Assembly: GCA_963750065.1 (NCBI GenBank)
Contig: CAVVPK010000010.1
Location: 89,476-153,475 of the forward strand
From: CAVSRC01 sp963750065
Lineage (GTDB): Bacteria; Pseudomonadota; Alphaproteobacteria; Rhizobiales; Kaistiaceae
Length of the DNA: 64,000 bases
Direction of reading: 5' to 3'
This document shows positions 8,797-20,340 of the stretch, in pieces. Within the stretch, counting starts at the first letter, position 1; the number at the start of each line of letters is the position of its first letter. The position numbers and the translations under genes were made by a program. The notes below the pieces were generated by a model. That model did no database searches. It was not told the DNA's origin and worked only from the letters and a program-made list of their open reading frames with translations.

Positions 8797-9614
8797 GCGA
8801 TATCCATCCGACTGCAATCATCGAAGACGGCGCGCGGATCGGCGCCGACGTCACCGTGGGCCCGTATTCGCTGGTCGGCAGCGCGGTGACGCTGGCCGAC
8901 GGTGTCTTTGTCGATGCCCGCGTCATCATCCGTGGCCGCACGACCATCGGCGCGCGCACGCGCGTTTCGGTGCAGGCCTATATCGGCGGCGAGCCGCAGG
9001 ATCTCAGCTATCGTGGCGAGGACACCGCCATCGAGGTCGGGGCCGACTGCATCATCCGCGAGAACGTCACCATCCATCGCGGCACGGCCCATGGTCGCGG
9101 CTTGACCACCATCGGCGATCACTGCTTTCTGATGGTCGGTTCGCATGTCGCACACGACTGTGTCGTCGGCGATCATGTCATCCTGACCAACGATGCATTG
9201 CTCGGTGGCCATGCCGAGGTCGGCGACTACGCCATCCTCGGCGGCGGTGCGGCCGTCCAGCAGCGCGTGCGGGTCGGCGCCCATTGCTTCATCGGCGGGG
9301 TGACGGGGGTGGTGCGCGATGTCGTGCCCTACGCCATGGCCTTCGGCCAGCATGCCGCGATCATCGGCGTCAACGTGCGCGGGCTGAAGCGGCGGGGCTT
9401 CGATCACACCGCCATTCACGCGCTGCGTGCGGCCTTCCGCCTGTTTTTCGGCACTCACGGGCCGCGGGGCGAGCGCATCGCCGCGCTGGAAGAGGCTTTC
9501 GGCGACGTGGCGGCCATCGTGCCGCTGGTCGATTTCCTGCGCGCCGCCGGCGACCGACCGCTGACCCTGCCGCCCAAATCGGGCTGGGCGCTCGATGACG
9601 ATCCCGACGCCTGA
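8793..9614 (+). CDS. lpxA: UDP-N-acetylglucosamine acyltransferase
   Basis: First step of lipid A synthesis: transfers a 3-hydroxyacyl chain from ACP to the 3-OH of UDP-GlcNAc. The N-terminal two-thirds shows hexapeptide (left-handed beta-helix) repeats starting IHPTAIIEDGARIGADVTVG. The catalytic His lies around residue 121 in GSHVAHDC, and a C-terminal helical domain follows. Length is 273 aa. Start and stop overlap fabZ and lpxI, indicating one operon. Confidence 0.96.
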   Translation: MSDIHPTAIIEDGARIGADVTVGPYSLVGSAVTLADGVFVDARVIIRGRTTIGARTRVSVQAYIGGEPQDLSYRGEDTAIEVGADCIIRENVTIHRGTAHGRGLTTIGDHCFLMVGSHVAHDCVVGDHVILTNDALLGGHAEVGDYAILGGGAAVQQRVRVGAHCFIGGVTGVVRDVVPYAMAFGQHAAIIGVNVRGLKRRGFDHTAIHALRAAFRLFFGTHGPRGERIAALEEAFGDVAAIVPLVDFLRAAGDRPLTLPPKSGWALDDDPDA

Positions 9615-10476
9615 GGCTGAGGGCGAGCCGCTGGCGATCCTGGCGGCCGGCGGCAACGTGCCGTTCCAGGTGGCCAGCGCCGCCACTGCGGCCGGGCGCA
9701 AGGTCCTGGTCATCGGCCTCGACGGCGAGGCCGACGGCAGCCTGAAGGCATTCCGCTTCGAGCCCATCAAATGGGGCCAGCTTGGCCGCGTTGAGGAGAT
9801 GGTATCGGCGCATGGGGCGCGCGACATCGTCCTCATTGGCTCGATCAGCCACCGGCCTGACTTCCGCACCATAGGCCTCGACCTGCGCACCTTGCGCCTG
9901 CTGCCGCGCATTCTGAAGGCGGTCGTCGGCGGCGACGACCAGGTCCTCGGCAGTCTCATCGGTTATCTTGAAGAACGCGGCTTCCGCGTGATCGGCGCCC
10001 ATGAGGTGGCACCTGAGTTGGTCGCCACGGCGGGGCAACTGGCCGGCCCGGCTGCCGCGCAAGGTGCGATCGACGACGCCCGCGTGGCAATGGACGCGGC
10101 ACGGGCAATCGGCGAGCGTGACATCGGCCAGGCCGCGGTGGCGGTCAACGGGCTGGTGGTGGCGGTGGAGGCCGCTGAAGGCACCGATGCCATGCTGGAC
10201 AGGGTCAAGGACCTGCACGCCAAGGGGCGGGTGAAATGGTCGGGCCGTGCCGGCGTGCTGGCCAAGTGCTCCAAGCCGCAGCAGGATCTGCGCGTCGACA
10301 TGCCGACCATCGGCCCGCGCACGGTGACCGCCGTGGTCAATGCGGGGCTTGCCGGCATCGTGATCGAAGCCGGGCGGGTGATGATCGCCGAGCGCGCCGA
10401 GACGCTGAATGCGGCCAAAGACAGCGGCTGCTTCATCCTCGCCGTGGCCGGCGGCGACGTGCGGCGGCGGCCATGA
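9595..10476 (+). CDS. lpxI: UDP-2,3-diacylglucosamine pyrophosphatase LpxI
   Basis: Hydrolyses UDP-2,3-diacylglucosamine to lipid X. Alphaproteobacteria use this family in place of LpxH. At 293 aa it begins with the family start LAILAAGGNVPFQVA and contains GSISHRPDF and the C-terminal LRVDMPTIGPRTV segment. The ATG lies 20 bases inside the lpxA end, and the stop overlaps the lpxB start (ATGA). The position between lpxA and lpxB supports the assignment. Confidence 0.93.
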   Translation: MTIPTPEAEGEPLAILAAGGNVPFQVASAATAAGRKVLVIGLDGEADGSLKAFRFEPIKWGQLGRVEEMVSAHGARDIVLIGSISHRPDFRTIGLDLRTLRLLPRILKAVVGGDDQVLGSLIGYLEERGFRVIGAHEVAPELVATAGQLAGPAAAQGAIDDARVAMDAARAIGERDIGQAAVAVNGLVVAVEAAEGTDAMLDRVKDLHAKGRVKWSGRAGVLAKCSKPQQDLRVDMPTIGPRTVTAVVNAGLAGIVIEAGRVMIAERAETLNAAKDSGCFILAVAGGDVRRRP

Positions 10477-11666
10477 CCACCGTCCCCGTTGGGCGGCAAC
10501 CCCTGAAGGTCTTCCTCATCGCCGGTGAAGAGTCGGGGGACGCGCTGGGGGCGCGGCTGATGCAGGCGCTCCGGGAGGCCGCCGGCAGCGACGTGCGCTT
10601 TTTCGGCGTGGGCGGCCGGCGCATGGGCGAACACGGCCTCACCTCGCTTTTTCCGATGGAAGAGATCGCGCTGCACGGGGTGACCGCGGTGCTTGCCCGC
10701 CTGCCGAACCTCATGCGGCGGATCGGCGAGACGACGGCAGCGGTGCTCGCCGCAGAGCCCGATGTGCTGATCGCCATCGACTGCCCGGCTTTCAGCCTGC
10801 GCGTCGCCAGGCGGGTGCGCCGGCAGGACCCGCGCATCGCGGTGGTCGACTACGTCTCGCCGCAGGTCTGGGCCTACTGGCAGTTCCGGGCTCGCAGGAT
10901 GGCGCGTTTCGTCGACCGGGTGCTGGCGATCCTGCCGTTCGAGCCGGAGTTCCACCGGCGGATCGGCGGGCCGCCGTGCACCTATGTCGGCCACCCGCTG
11001 ATCACGCGGCTGGCCACGCTGCGCCCGGCGGCCGGCGAGCGGCTGCCGATCGGCGGCGGCCGGCCGCCCGTGCTGCTGGTACTGCCCGGCAGCCGGCGGA
11101 GCGAGGTCTCCCGTCTGACGGCGGCGTTCGGCGACACCGTCGGCCGGGTCGTGCAGCAATGCGGACCGCTGGAGGTGCTGGTGCCCGCAGTGCCACGGCT
11201 CGTCGACGAAATCCGGGCGCAGGTGGCCAACTGGCCGGTCAAGCCGACGATCGTCGAGGGCGAGGCGGAGAAGCTCGCAGCCTTCCGGCGGGCGCATGCG
11301 GCGCTCGCCGCCTCGGGCACGGTGACGCTGGAACTGGCGCTCTCCGCCGTGCCGACGGTGGTGGCCTATCGCACCGATCCGATCGTGCGGCCGTTCAAGG
11401 GGCTGCTCAAGGCGAAGTCGATCGTGCTGCCGAACCTGATCCTGGACGAATTGGCGATACCGGAATTCATCGACGGCGCCAGCGATCCGGCGCGGCTTGC
11501 CGCGGCCCTTGCGCCGCTCCTCAGCGACAGCCCGGAGCGGGCGGCGCAGCTTGCTGCCTTCCAGCGGCTGGAAGGGCTGATGGACCCCGATGGCCCGGCG
11601 CCCAGTACGCGGGCAGCGCAGGCGGTTCTGGAGACGCTGCGCGGGCGGCAGGTGCCGGCGGCGTAG
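10473..11666 (+). CDS. lpxB: Lipid-A-disaccharide synthase
   Basis: GT-B glycosyltransferase at the inner-membrane surface that joins UDP-diacyl-GlcN and lipid X into the lipid A disaccharide. Visible motifs are LIAGEESGDALGARLMQAL (residues 15-33), VDYVSPQVWAY, the ILPFEPEFH linker and the C-terminal AASGTVTLELAL nucleotide-binding region. Length is 397 aa with ATG at 10473 overlapping the lpxI stop. It is the last gene of the envelope cluster; a dispersed palindromic repeat follows. Confidence 0.96.
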   Translation: MTTVPVGRQPLKVFLIAGEESGDALGARLMQALREAAGSDVRFFGVGGRRMGEHGLTSLFPMEEIALHGVTAVLARLPNLMRRIGETTAAVLAAEPDVLIAIDCPAFSLRVARRVRRQDPRIAVVDYVSPQVWAYWQFRARRMARFVDRVLAILPFEPEFHRRIGGPPCTYVGHPLITRLATLRPAAGERLPIGGGRPPVLLVLPGSRRSEVSRLTAAFGDTVGRVVQQCGPLEVLVPAVPRLVDEIRAQVANWPVKPTIVEGEAEKLAAFRRAHAALAASGTVTLELALSAVPTVVAYRTDPIVRPFKGLLKAKSIVLPNLILDELAIPEFIDGASDPARLAAALAPLLSDSPERAAQLAAFQRLEGLMDPDGPAPSTRAAQAVLETLRGRQVPAA

Positions 11667-11678
11667 CGCCGAATCCTT

Positions 11679-11768
11679 ATGGTGAGGTGCGCGCGGAATG
11701 CGCGCCTCGAACCATGAGAGGCCCCTATCCTTCGAGGCTCGCCTTCGGCGAGCCCCTCAGGTTGAAGC
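11679..11768. repeat. Dispersed palindromic intergenic repeat, copy A
   Basis: Two nested hairpins (GGTGCGCGCGGAATGCGCGCC and GGCTCGCCTTCGGCGAGCC) inside outer arms TGGTGAGGTGC and AGCCCCTCAGG. It is homologous to copy B in the trpG-trpD gap. Elements of this form (CCTCATGGTGAGG ... CCTCAGGATGAGG) are scattered in many Hyphomicrobiales genomes. It lies between the convergent ends of lpxB and gltA and may serve as a shared transcription end. Confidence 0.65.
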
Positions 11769-11780
11769 CTGCAGTGCCGC

Positions 11781-13097
<1,317 letters not shown>

Positions 13098-13152
13098 GAA
13101 CCAAGCGCCTTATCGTTGAGTTTGCCGTGAATAGGATATGCGTGAATTGTAA

Positions 13153-13169
13153 TTGTTGCGACGCAACAA
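13153..13169. promoter_or_regulatory. 17-bp palindrome upstream of gltA, candidate operator
   Basis: TTGTTGCG-A-CGCAACAA is a perfect palindrome around one central base, in an AT-richer 70-base leader of the otherwise GC-rich gltA upstream region. Position and symmetry suggest binding by a dimeric repressor or activator. I cannot name the regulator. It could also form a weak hairpin in a gltX read-through transcript. Confidence 0.45.
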
Positions 13170-13241
13170 GTCCATCACGCGCATGTGGGCAGGGCGGCAT
13201 AAATAGCGCATCGCCGCGCGCCGTCCAGCGTCAAAGCTGGG

Positions 13242-14663
13242 TCAGCCGGCCGCCTGATCGGCAATGCGGGCGAGGCTTTCGGCGCGGCCGAGAATGACGA
13301 GAACCTCGAAGATGCCGGGCGAGGCGGCGCGGCCGCTGAGTGCCGCGCGCAGCGGTTGCGCGACCTTGCCAAGCTTGAGGTCGCGCGCCGCCGCGAAGCC
13401 CTTGACCGCGGCTTCGGTGGCCGCGACCGACCAGTCCTCCACCGCTTCCAGGACGGGGAGCAGGGCAGCGAGCAAAGCGCGCGCATCGGCGTCGAGCAGG
13501 ACAGCGGCAGCGGCGTCGAGGACGAGCGGCCGCTCGGCGACGATGAAGCCGGCACCGGCGATAAGGTCGTTGAGGGTCTTGGCGCGCTCCTTGAGGAGCG
13601 GCAGGGCGGCCTTCACCGCAGTGCCGTGCGTCTTGAGCTTCTCCGCGAAGGCCACGCCCTCGGTCAGATGGGGCAGGGCGGCCTCGAGCGTGGCATAGAG
13701 CTCGTCGTCCGACTGCCGGCGCAGGTAGTGGGCGTTGACGCTCTCCAGCTTGGCGAAATCGAAGCGCGCCGCGCCGCGGCCGATGCCGTCCATGTCGAAC
13801 CAGGCAATCATGTCGGCGAGCGCCATGATCTCGTCGTCGCCATGGCTCCAGCCGAGGCGGACGAGATAGTTCACCAGCGCCTCGGGCAGGTAGCCCATGG
13901 CCCGGTAGGCATCGACGCCGAGCGCGCCGTGGCGCTTGGAGAGCTTGGCGCCATCCGGCCCGTGGATGAGCGGGATGTGGGCCATGACCGGCAGGTCCCA
14001 GCCGAGCGCGTCGTAGAGGATCTTCTGACGGCCGCCATTGGTCAGGTGGTCGTCGCCGCGGATGATGTGGGTGACGCCCATGTCGTGGTCGTCGACGACG
14101 ACGGCCAGCATATAGGTCGGCGTGCCGTCCGAGCGCAGGACGATGAAATCGTCGAGGTCCGTGTTGGGGAAGGCGACGCGGCCCTGGACGCGGTCCTCGA
14201 TGACGGTCTCGCCCTCGACCGGCGCTTTGATGCGGATGACCGGAGCGACACCCGCCGGGGCCTCGGCGGGCGAGCGGTCGCGCCAGCGCCCGTCATAGCG
14301 GGCGAAGCGCCCTTCGGCGCGGGCCGCAGCGCGCATCTGGTTCAGCTCGTCGGCCGTGTCGTAGGCGTAATACGCCTTGCCGGCCGCAACCAGCGCCTCG
14401 GCCGCCTCGCGGTGGCGCTCGGCGCGGGCGAACTGGTGCACCGCCTCGCCGTCCCAGGTCAGCCCCAGCCAGGCGAGCCCGTCGAGGATGGCCGCGATCG
14501 CTGCGTCGGTGGAGCGCTCGCGGTCGGTATCCTCGATCCTGAGCAGCATCCTGCCGCCGGTGTGGCGGGCATAGAGCCAATTGAACAGGGCAGTGCGCGC
14601 CCCGCCGATGTGCAGGAAGCCGGTGGGTGAGGGGGCGAAGCGGGTGACGACGGGTGTGGACAT
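13242..14663 (-). CDS. gltX: Glutamate--tRNA ligase
   Basis: Class I aminoacyl-tRNA synthetase of 473 aa. The N-terminal RFAPSPTGFLHIGGARTALFNWL carries a HIGG version of HIGH, and AKLSKRHG is the KMSKS-type loop. The C-terminal helical anticodon-binding domain is present. A glutaminyl-tRNA synthetase is encoded about 850 bases away, so this enzyme may not need to charge tRNA-Gln; that is inference. It reads away from the neighbouring GNAT gene. Confidence 0.96.
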   Translation of the reverse strand: MSTPVVTRFAPSPTGFLHIGGARTALFNWLYARHTGGRMLLRIEDTDRERSTDAAIAAILDGLAWLGLTWDGEAVHQFARAERHREAAEALVAAGKAYYAYDTADELNQMRAAARAEGRFARYDGRWRDRSPAEAPAGVAPVIRIKAPVEGETVIEDRVQGRVAFPNTDLDDFIVLRSDGTPTYMLAVVVDDHDMGVTHIIRGDDHLTNGGRQKILYDALGWDLPVMAHIPLIHGPDGAKLSKRHGALGVDAYRAMGYLPEALVNYLVRLGWSHGDDEIMALADMIAWFDMDGIGRGAARFDFAKLESVNAHYLRRQSDDELYATLEAALPHLTEGVAFAEKLKTHGTAVKAALPLLKERAKTLNDLIAGAGFIVAERPLVLDAAAAVLLDADARALLAALLPVLEAVEDWSVAATEAAVKGFAAARDLKLGKVAQPLRAALSGRAASPGIFEVLVILGRAESLARIADQAAG

Positions 14664-14749
14664 GGGGGTTCAGGACAATTGCGCGCGCCGGCGTCCTGTA
14701 CCATAGGTGCGGCGGGCGATGTCAGCCCTCAAGCAGCAGAGTTTCTTCG

Positions 14750-15259
14750 ATGGACTTCCCGGATTTCGTCATTCGTCGCTTGGAACCGGGGCCGGACAGC
14801 GAGATTTTCCGCGAAATCCGGCTGGAAGCGCTGAAGACCGCCGCCGAGTCCTTCGGCAGCGACTACGCCACGGAGAGCACCAGGCCGCTCGAGTGGTTCA
14901 CCGAACGGCTGGCCAGCGGCGACATGTTTGGCGCCTTCCATGGCGAGGAACTGCTTGGAATCGCTGGGTTTTATGTCGAGCCGGCGATCCAGCGGGCACA
15001 CAAGGGCGTGCTCTGGGGCGTGTTCGTGCGCAAGAAGGCGCGGAGCGCCGGCGTGGCGCGGCGGCTGACCGAGACGGTGTTGGAGCACGCGCGCGGCAAG
15101 GTGGAACAAGTCAGCCTCATGGTTGAGCGCACCAACATGCATGCGCGGCGGCTCTACACCAGCCTGGGTTTCGTCGAATACGGGCTGGAGAAGAACGCGC
15201 TCAAGATCGGCGAGCGCTATTTCGACGACGTGCTGATGGCAAAGGTGCTGGTGCCGTAG
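14750..15259 (+). CDS. GNAT family N-acetyltransferase
   Basis: A 169-aa GCN5-related acetyltransferase of unknown substrate. The acetyl-CoA binding region is KGVLWGVFVRKKARSAGVARRL (around residues 84-105; the pyrophosphate-binding R/Q-x-x-G/A pattern is altered to R-SAGV-A), and the C-terminal NMHARRLYTSLGFVEYGLE segment is typical. ATG 14750 was chosen because the upstream open frame overlaps the gltX 5' region and lacks similarity to the fold. It stands alone, divergent from gltX. Confidence 0.8.
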   Translation: MDFPDFVIRRLEPGPDSEIFREIRLEALKTAAESFGSDYATESTRPLEWFTERLASGDMFGAFHGEELLGIAGFYVEPAIQRAHKGVLWGVFVRKKARSAGVARRLTETVLEHARGKVEQVSLMVERTNMHARRLYTSLGFVEYGLEKNALKIGERYFDDVLMAKVLVP

Positions 15260-15272
15260 CGGCGGTGCCGTC

Positions 15273-15306
15273 CCCGGATTGCGCTGACGCTCCGTCCGGG
15301 CTACGG
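15273..15306. repeat. Short palindromic dispersed repeat
   Basis: CCCGGATTGCGCTGACGCTC followed by CGTCCGGGCTACGG. This REP-like unit (CCCGGAT...TCCGGGCTACG) is widely scattered in rhizobial-type genomes, and I see one copy here. It follows the GNAT stop. The remaining sequence up to glnS (about 200 bases) shows nothing recognisable. Confidence 0.45.
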
Positions 15307-15506
15307 GCTGGCAGCGCAGTATGCTATTGATGCGTCATGGAAAAGATGAGATTCCACCTGCCTGACGCCAAGGACGGCCCGCTCCAGCGACGACCCGTTT
15401 CAGGGTTTTCCCGCTGATTTGACCTGGCTCTTGGCCTTCTCCCGCAGATTTGGCAGATAGACGGCGCAAAGGCCGCGATAGAAGACGCCGGCCACAAGGA
15501 ATCCAC

Positions 15507-17189
<1,683 letters not shown>

Positions 17190-17287
17190 GGCTCGGCTCA
17201 CCGCGCCGCCCTGGGGGTGAGGGCTGATCCCATCTGACAGCCGCGCTCCGCCGCGCTACGATGGCGCAGACGGGCGGGGCGCGGTGA

Positions 17288-19519
17288 ATGGCAAGCGACG
17301 GCCGCGAGACTACGGCAGCGAAGGATGGCGCGAAGACGGCGCGTCGTTTGTCGTTGTCCTTCGGAGCGCCGGGGCTGCTCAGCACGCTGGCCGGCGGGCT
17401 GGGCGCGGTGCGGCTTGCCCTCGGCGCTACCTTCGAGCGCGAGATCGACGCCGCGCGCGGCTTCCTGTGGCTGCCGGTCGCTTTCGGTGCCGGGATTCTC
17501 ATCTATTTCGCCATGCCGGCCGAGCCGTGGGCGCCGGCCCTGGCCGCGGCGGCTGCCATCCTCGTCGGCGCCGCATGGCGCACCCGTTTCCGCACGGCCG
17601 CCTTCCGGGTGCTGGTCGTGATGAGCTGCGTTGCCTGCGGCGCGCTTGACGCCAAGCTGAGGACCGACTGGGTGGCCGCGCCGCGGCTGGCTCGCCAGGC
17701 GACCGTGACCGTCAGCGGCTGGATTGCGGCGCGCGAGGAGGCCCCGGCGCATGGCGCGCGCCTCTATCTGCAGGTGCACGACACGACCGATCTGCGCGGC
17801 GGGCCAGTGCCGCGGCTGGTGCGCGTGACCGTGCGCAGCAAGGCCGAAGCGCTGGCCGTCGGCGATGCGGTGACGCTCACGGCGCGGCTCGAGCCGCCGG
17901 GCGGTGCCGTCATGCCCGGCGGCTACGACTTCGCCCGCGTCGCCTACTATGCCGGGATCGGCGCCGTCGGCTTCGCCTATGGCGCGGCAAAGGAAGCCCG
18001 CTCCCTCGGGCCGGCGCCGCTGGCGATCAGGCTCGCCGAACCGCTGGCGCATCTGCGCGACACCATCCGCCGGCGGATCGAGGCGGCGCTTCCCGGCGAC
18101 AGCGGCCATCTTGCCGCGGCGCTGGTGACCGGCGACCGCCGCGGCATCTCCGAAGCGACGCAGGACGCCATGCGCGCCTCCGGCCTGGCGCACATGCTGG
18201 CGATCTCCGGCCTGCACATGGCGCTCATCGCCGGCACCGCGTTCTGGCTGATCCGCGCGGCGCTGGCGCTATCGCGCGGGCTGGCGCTCAACCGGCCGAT
18301 CAAGAAATGGGCGGCGGCCGGAGCGCTCGCCGTCGCCGCCGGCTATCTCGGCATTTCCGGCGCCGGCATCGCCACCCAGCGCGCCTTCGTCATGCTCGCT
18401 ATCATGCTCGTCGCGGTGATGCTCGACCGGCCGGCGATCACGCTGCGCAACGTGGCTCTGGCGGCCTTCGTCGTCCTGCTTCTGGCGCCGGAGAGCCTGT
18501 TGACGGCGAGCTTTCAGATGTCGTTTGCCGCGACGTTGGCGCTGGTCGCCGGCTATGAGGCGATCACTGTCTGGCGTGACCGGCGGCTCAACTTCGATAC
18601 GCGCGCGGCCGCCGGCATCGCCGGACGGCTCAGGCGGTCGGCGGCCAGTCTGGCGACGACGTCGCTGATCGCGGGGCTGGCGACGGCGCCGCTGGCCGCC
18701 TTCCATTTCCAGCGGGTAGCGCCGCTGACGCTGGTCGCCAATCTCGCCGCCATGCCGGTGGTGGGGACGATCGTCATGCCCATGGCGCTATTGGCTCTGG
18801 TGGTCATGCCGCTCGGGCTCGAAGCCCTGCCACTGACGGCGATGGGCTGGGGGCTCGACTGGGTGACGGCGGTGGCAGGGCAGGTGGCGGCGTGGACGGC
18901 CGGCCACGGCGTCGTGGCGGCGATGCCGCTCGCCGCCCTCGGGCTGATTGCCGGCGGCTTCCTGTGGCTGGCGCTGTGGCGCGAGCGCTGGCGCCTGGCC
19001 GGGCTGGTGCCGATGGCGCTCGCCCTGCCGGTGGCGCTGACGGCGCCGCACCCGGACGTCCTGATCGACGACCGCGGCATCACGGTGGCAGCGCGCGGGG
19101 CGGACGGGCGCTATGCCATCGTCAACGGCAAGGGCGAGAGCTTCGCCGTCGACAACTGGCTGAGGGCCGACGGCGACGGGCGCGAACCGGGAGACGCCGC
19201 GCTGACGGCCACCGTCGCCTGCGATGCGCTCGGCTGCGTGGCGCCGCTGGGCAGGGAGCGAGCAAAGGTGGCTGTCGCCAGCTCCCGCGCTGCGCTGGAA
19301 GAGGATTGCCGGATGGCGGCGGTGGTGGTGTCGCGCTTCATGGCGCCGCCGGGCTGCCGCGACCGGGCCGTGGTCATCGACGGCCAGGATGTGGCGCGTC
19401 ACGGTGCCCACGCGCTCTACGCAACCGGCACAACGCAGTCAGGCCGGCCGGTCTTCCGGGTGACGACCGCCTACCCGGACACGCGGCGGCCCTTCATGCC
19501 GCCACGGCCGGATCAGTAG
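17288..19519 (+). CDS. comEC: ComEC/Rec2-family competence protein
   Basis: Polytopic inner-membrane protein that in transformable bacteria forms the DNA uptake channel. The 743-aa product has an N-terminal hydrophobic pair and DUF4131-type OB region (about residues 60-220), then the ComEC core with ALVTGDRRGISEATQDAMRA and SGLAHMLAISGLHMALIAG, and many membrane helices. The C-terminal soluble part (about 590-743) lacks the metal-binding HxHxDH of the beta-lactamase-like domain found in many ComEC proteins. It ends convergently with lexA, overlapping by 7 bases. Natural competence is not shown by this gene alone. Confidence 0.9.
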   Translation: MASDGRETTAAKDGAKTARRLSLSFGAPGLLSTLAGGLGAVRLALGATFEREIDAARGFLWLPVAFGAGILIYFAMPAEPWAPALAAAAAILVGAAWRTRFRTAAFRVLVVMSCVACGALDAKLRTDWVAAPRLARQATVTVSGWIAAREEAPAHGARLYLQVHDTTDLRGGPVPRLVRVTVRSKAEALAVGDAVTLTARLEPPGGAVMPGGYDFARVAYYAGIGAVGFAYGAAKEARSLGPAPLAIRLAEPLAHLRDTIRRRIEAALPGDSGHLAAALVTGDRRGISEATQDAMRASGLAHMLAISGLHMALIAGTAFWLIRAALALSRGLALNRPIKKWAAAGALAVAAGYLGISGAGIATQRAFVMLAIMLVAVMLDRPAITLRNVALAAFVVLLLAPESLLTASFQMSFAATLALVAGYEAITVWRDRRLNFDTRAAAGIAGRLRRSAASLATTSLIAGLATAPLAAFHFQRVAPLTLVANLAAMPVVGTIVMPMALLALVVMPLGLEALPLTAMGWGLDWVTAVAGQVAAWTAGHGVVAAMPLAALGLIAGGFLWLALWRERWRLAGLVPMALALPVALTAPHPDVLIDDRGITVAARGADGRYAIVNGKGESFAVDNWLRADGDGREPGDAALTATVACDALGCVAPLGRERAKVAVASSRAALEEDCRMAAVVVSRFMAPPGCRDRAVVIDGQDVARHGAHALYATGTTQSGRPVFRVTTAYPDTRRPFMPPRPDQ

Positions 19520-20217
19520 CGGCGGATGAGGCCGACCAGACGGCCTTGAATGCGCACGCGGTCGGGGCCGAAGATGCGCGTCTCATAGGCCGAATTGGCG
19601 GCCTCCAGCGCGATCGAGGCGCCCTTGCGGCGCAGCCGCTTGAGGGTGGCCTCTTCCTCGTCGACCAGCGCCACGACGATGTCGCCGGTATCGGCGCTGT
19701 CGCTGCGGCGGATGAGCACCGTGTCGCCATCGAGAATGCCGGCCTCGATCATCGAATCGCCACGCACCTCGAGCGCGAAATGCTCGCCCGGCGACAGCAT
19801 GTCTGGCGGGATGCCGATGGTGTGGCTTTGATGCTGGATCGCCTCGATCGGCACACCGGCGGCGATGCGGCCCATGACCGGCACCAGCACCGGCTCGTTG
19901 CTGTTGGCGCTCTCCGGCGTGCCGCGCATGCGGCCGAGATTGCCTTCGATGACGCTCGGCGAAAAGCCGCGGGAGCGGGCCGGCGCCAGGCTCGGCTGCA
20001 TGTTCTCCGGCAGGCGGATCACCTCCAGCGCGCGCGCCCGATTGGGCAGCCGCTTGATGAAGCCGCGCTCCTCCAGCGCCTTGATGAGGCGGTGGATGCC
20101 AGACTTGGAGCGCAGGTCGAGGGCGTCCTTCATCTCGTCGAAGGAGGGCGGAATGCCCGTTTCCTTCAGGCGCTCATGGACGAACATGAGCAGTTCGAGT
20201 TGCTTGCGTGTCAGCAT
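19513..20217 (-). CDS. lexA: SOS-response transcriptional repressor LexA
   Basis: DNA-binding repressor that self-cleaves when RecA is activated. The N-terminal winged HTH is at residues 1-65, the cleavage site Ala120-Gly121 lies in GRIAAGVPIEA, and the Ser155 (GDSM) and Lys193 (TLKRL) catalytic pair is intact. Length is 234 aa, normal for alphaproteobacteria, where LexA is longer than in E. coli. A LexA box sits inside its own promoter, so it should be autoregulated. It is the last gene of the ppiD-trp-moa-moe-lexA strand block but has this separate promoter. Confidence 0.97.
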   Translation of the reverse strand: MLTRKQLELLMFVHERLKETGIPPSFDEMKDALDLRSKSGIHRLIKALEERGFIKRLPNRARALEVIRLPENMQPSLAPARSRGFSPSVIEGNLGRMRGTPESANSNEPVLVPVMGRIAAGVPIEAIQHQSHTIGIPPDMLSPGEHFALEVRGDSMIEAGILDGDTVLIRRSDSADTGDIVVALVDEEEATLKRLRRKGASIALEAANSAYETRIFGPDRVRIQGRLVGLIRRY

Positions 20218-20261
20218 GGGGGTTTCCCGCGCGCTCGGCAGAATCGGTACAAATCAGGAAC

Positions 20262-20290
20262 AAAATACATGTTCCTTATGTGTTCCACAA
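20262..20290 (-). promoter_or_regulatory. Predicted sigma-70-type lexA promoter
   Basis: On the minus strand, TTGTGG (-35) and TATTTT (-10) are separated by exactly 17 bases, with the -10 about 45 bases before the lexA ATG. The spacer contains the LexA box, as expected for a repressor that blocks polymerase at its own promoter. Confidence 0.55.
20271..20285. promoter_or_regulatory. LexA box (alphaproteobacterial SOS box)
   Basis: GTTC-CTTATGT-GTTC matches the direct-repeat GTTC-N7-GTTC site known for alphaproteobacterial LexA. On the lexA strand it reads GAAC-N7-GAAC. An additional inverted GAAC/GTTC pair is adjacent on the gene side (GGAACAAAATACATGTTCC). Confidence 0.85.
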
Positions 20291-20340
20291 CCCCCTTGAG
20301 ATTCAGTAAAGGCGATAGGGGCGGTAGGGGCGCGTCTGCG

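Noticed and set aside
7327..8817. Long open frame on the minus strand across bamA and fabZ
   Set aside because: Arg/His/Ala-rich antisense shadow typical of GC-rich coding DNA; bamA and fabZ on the plus strand are certain.
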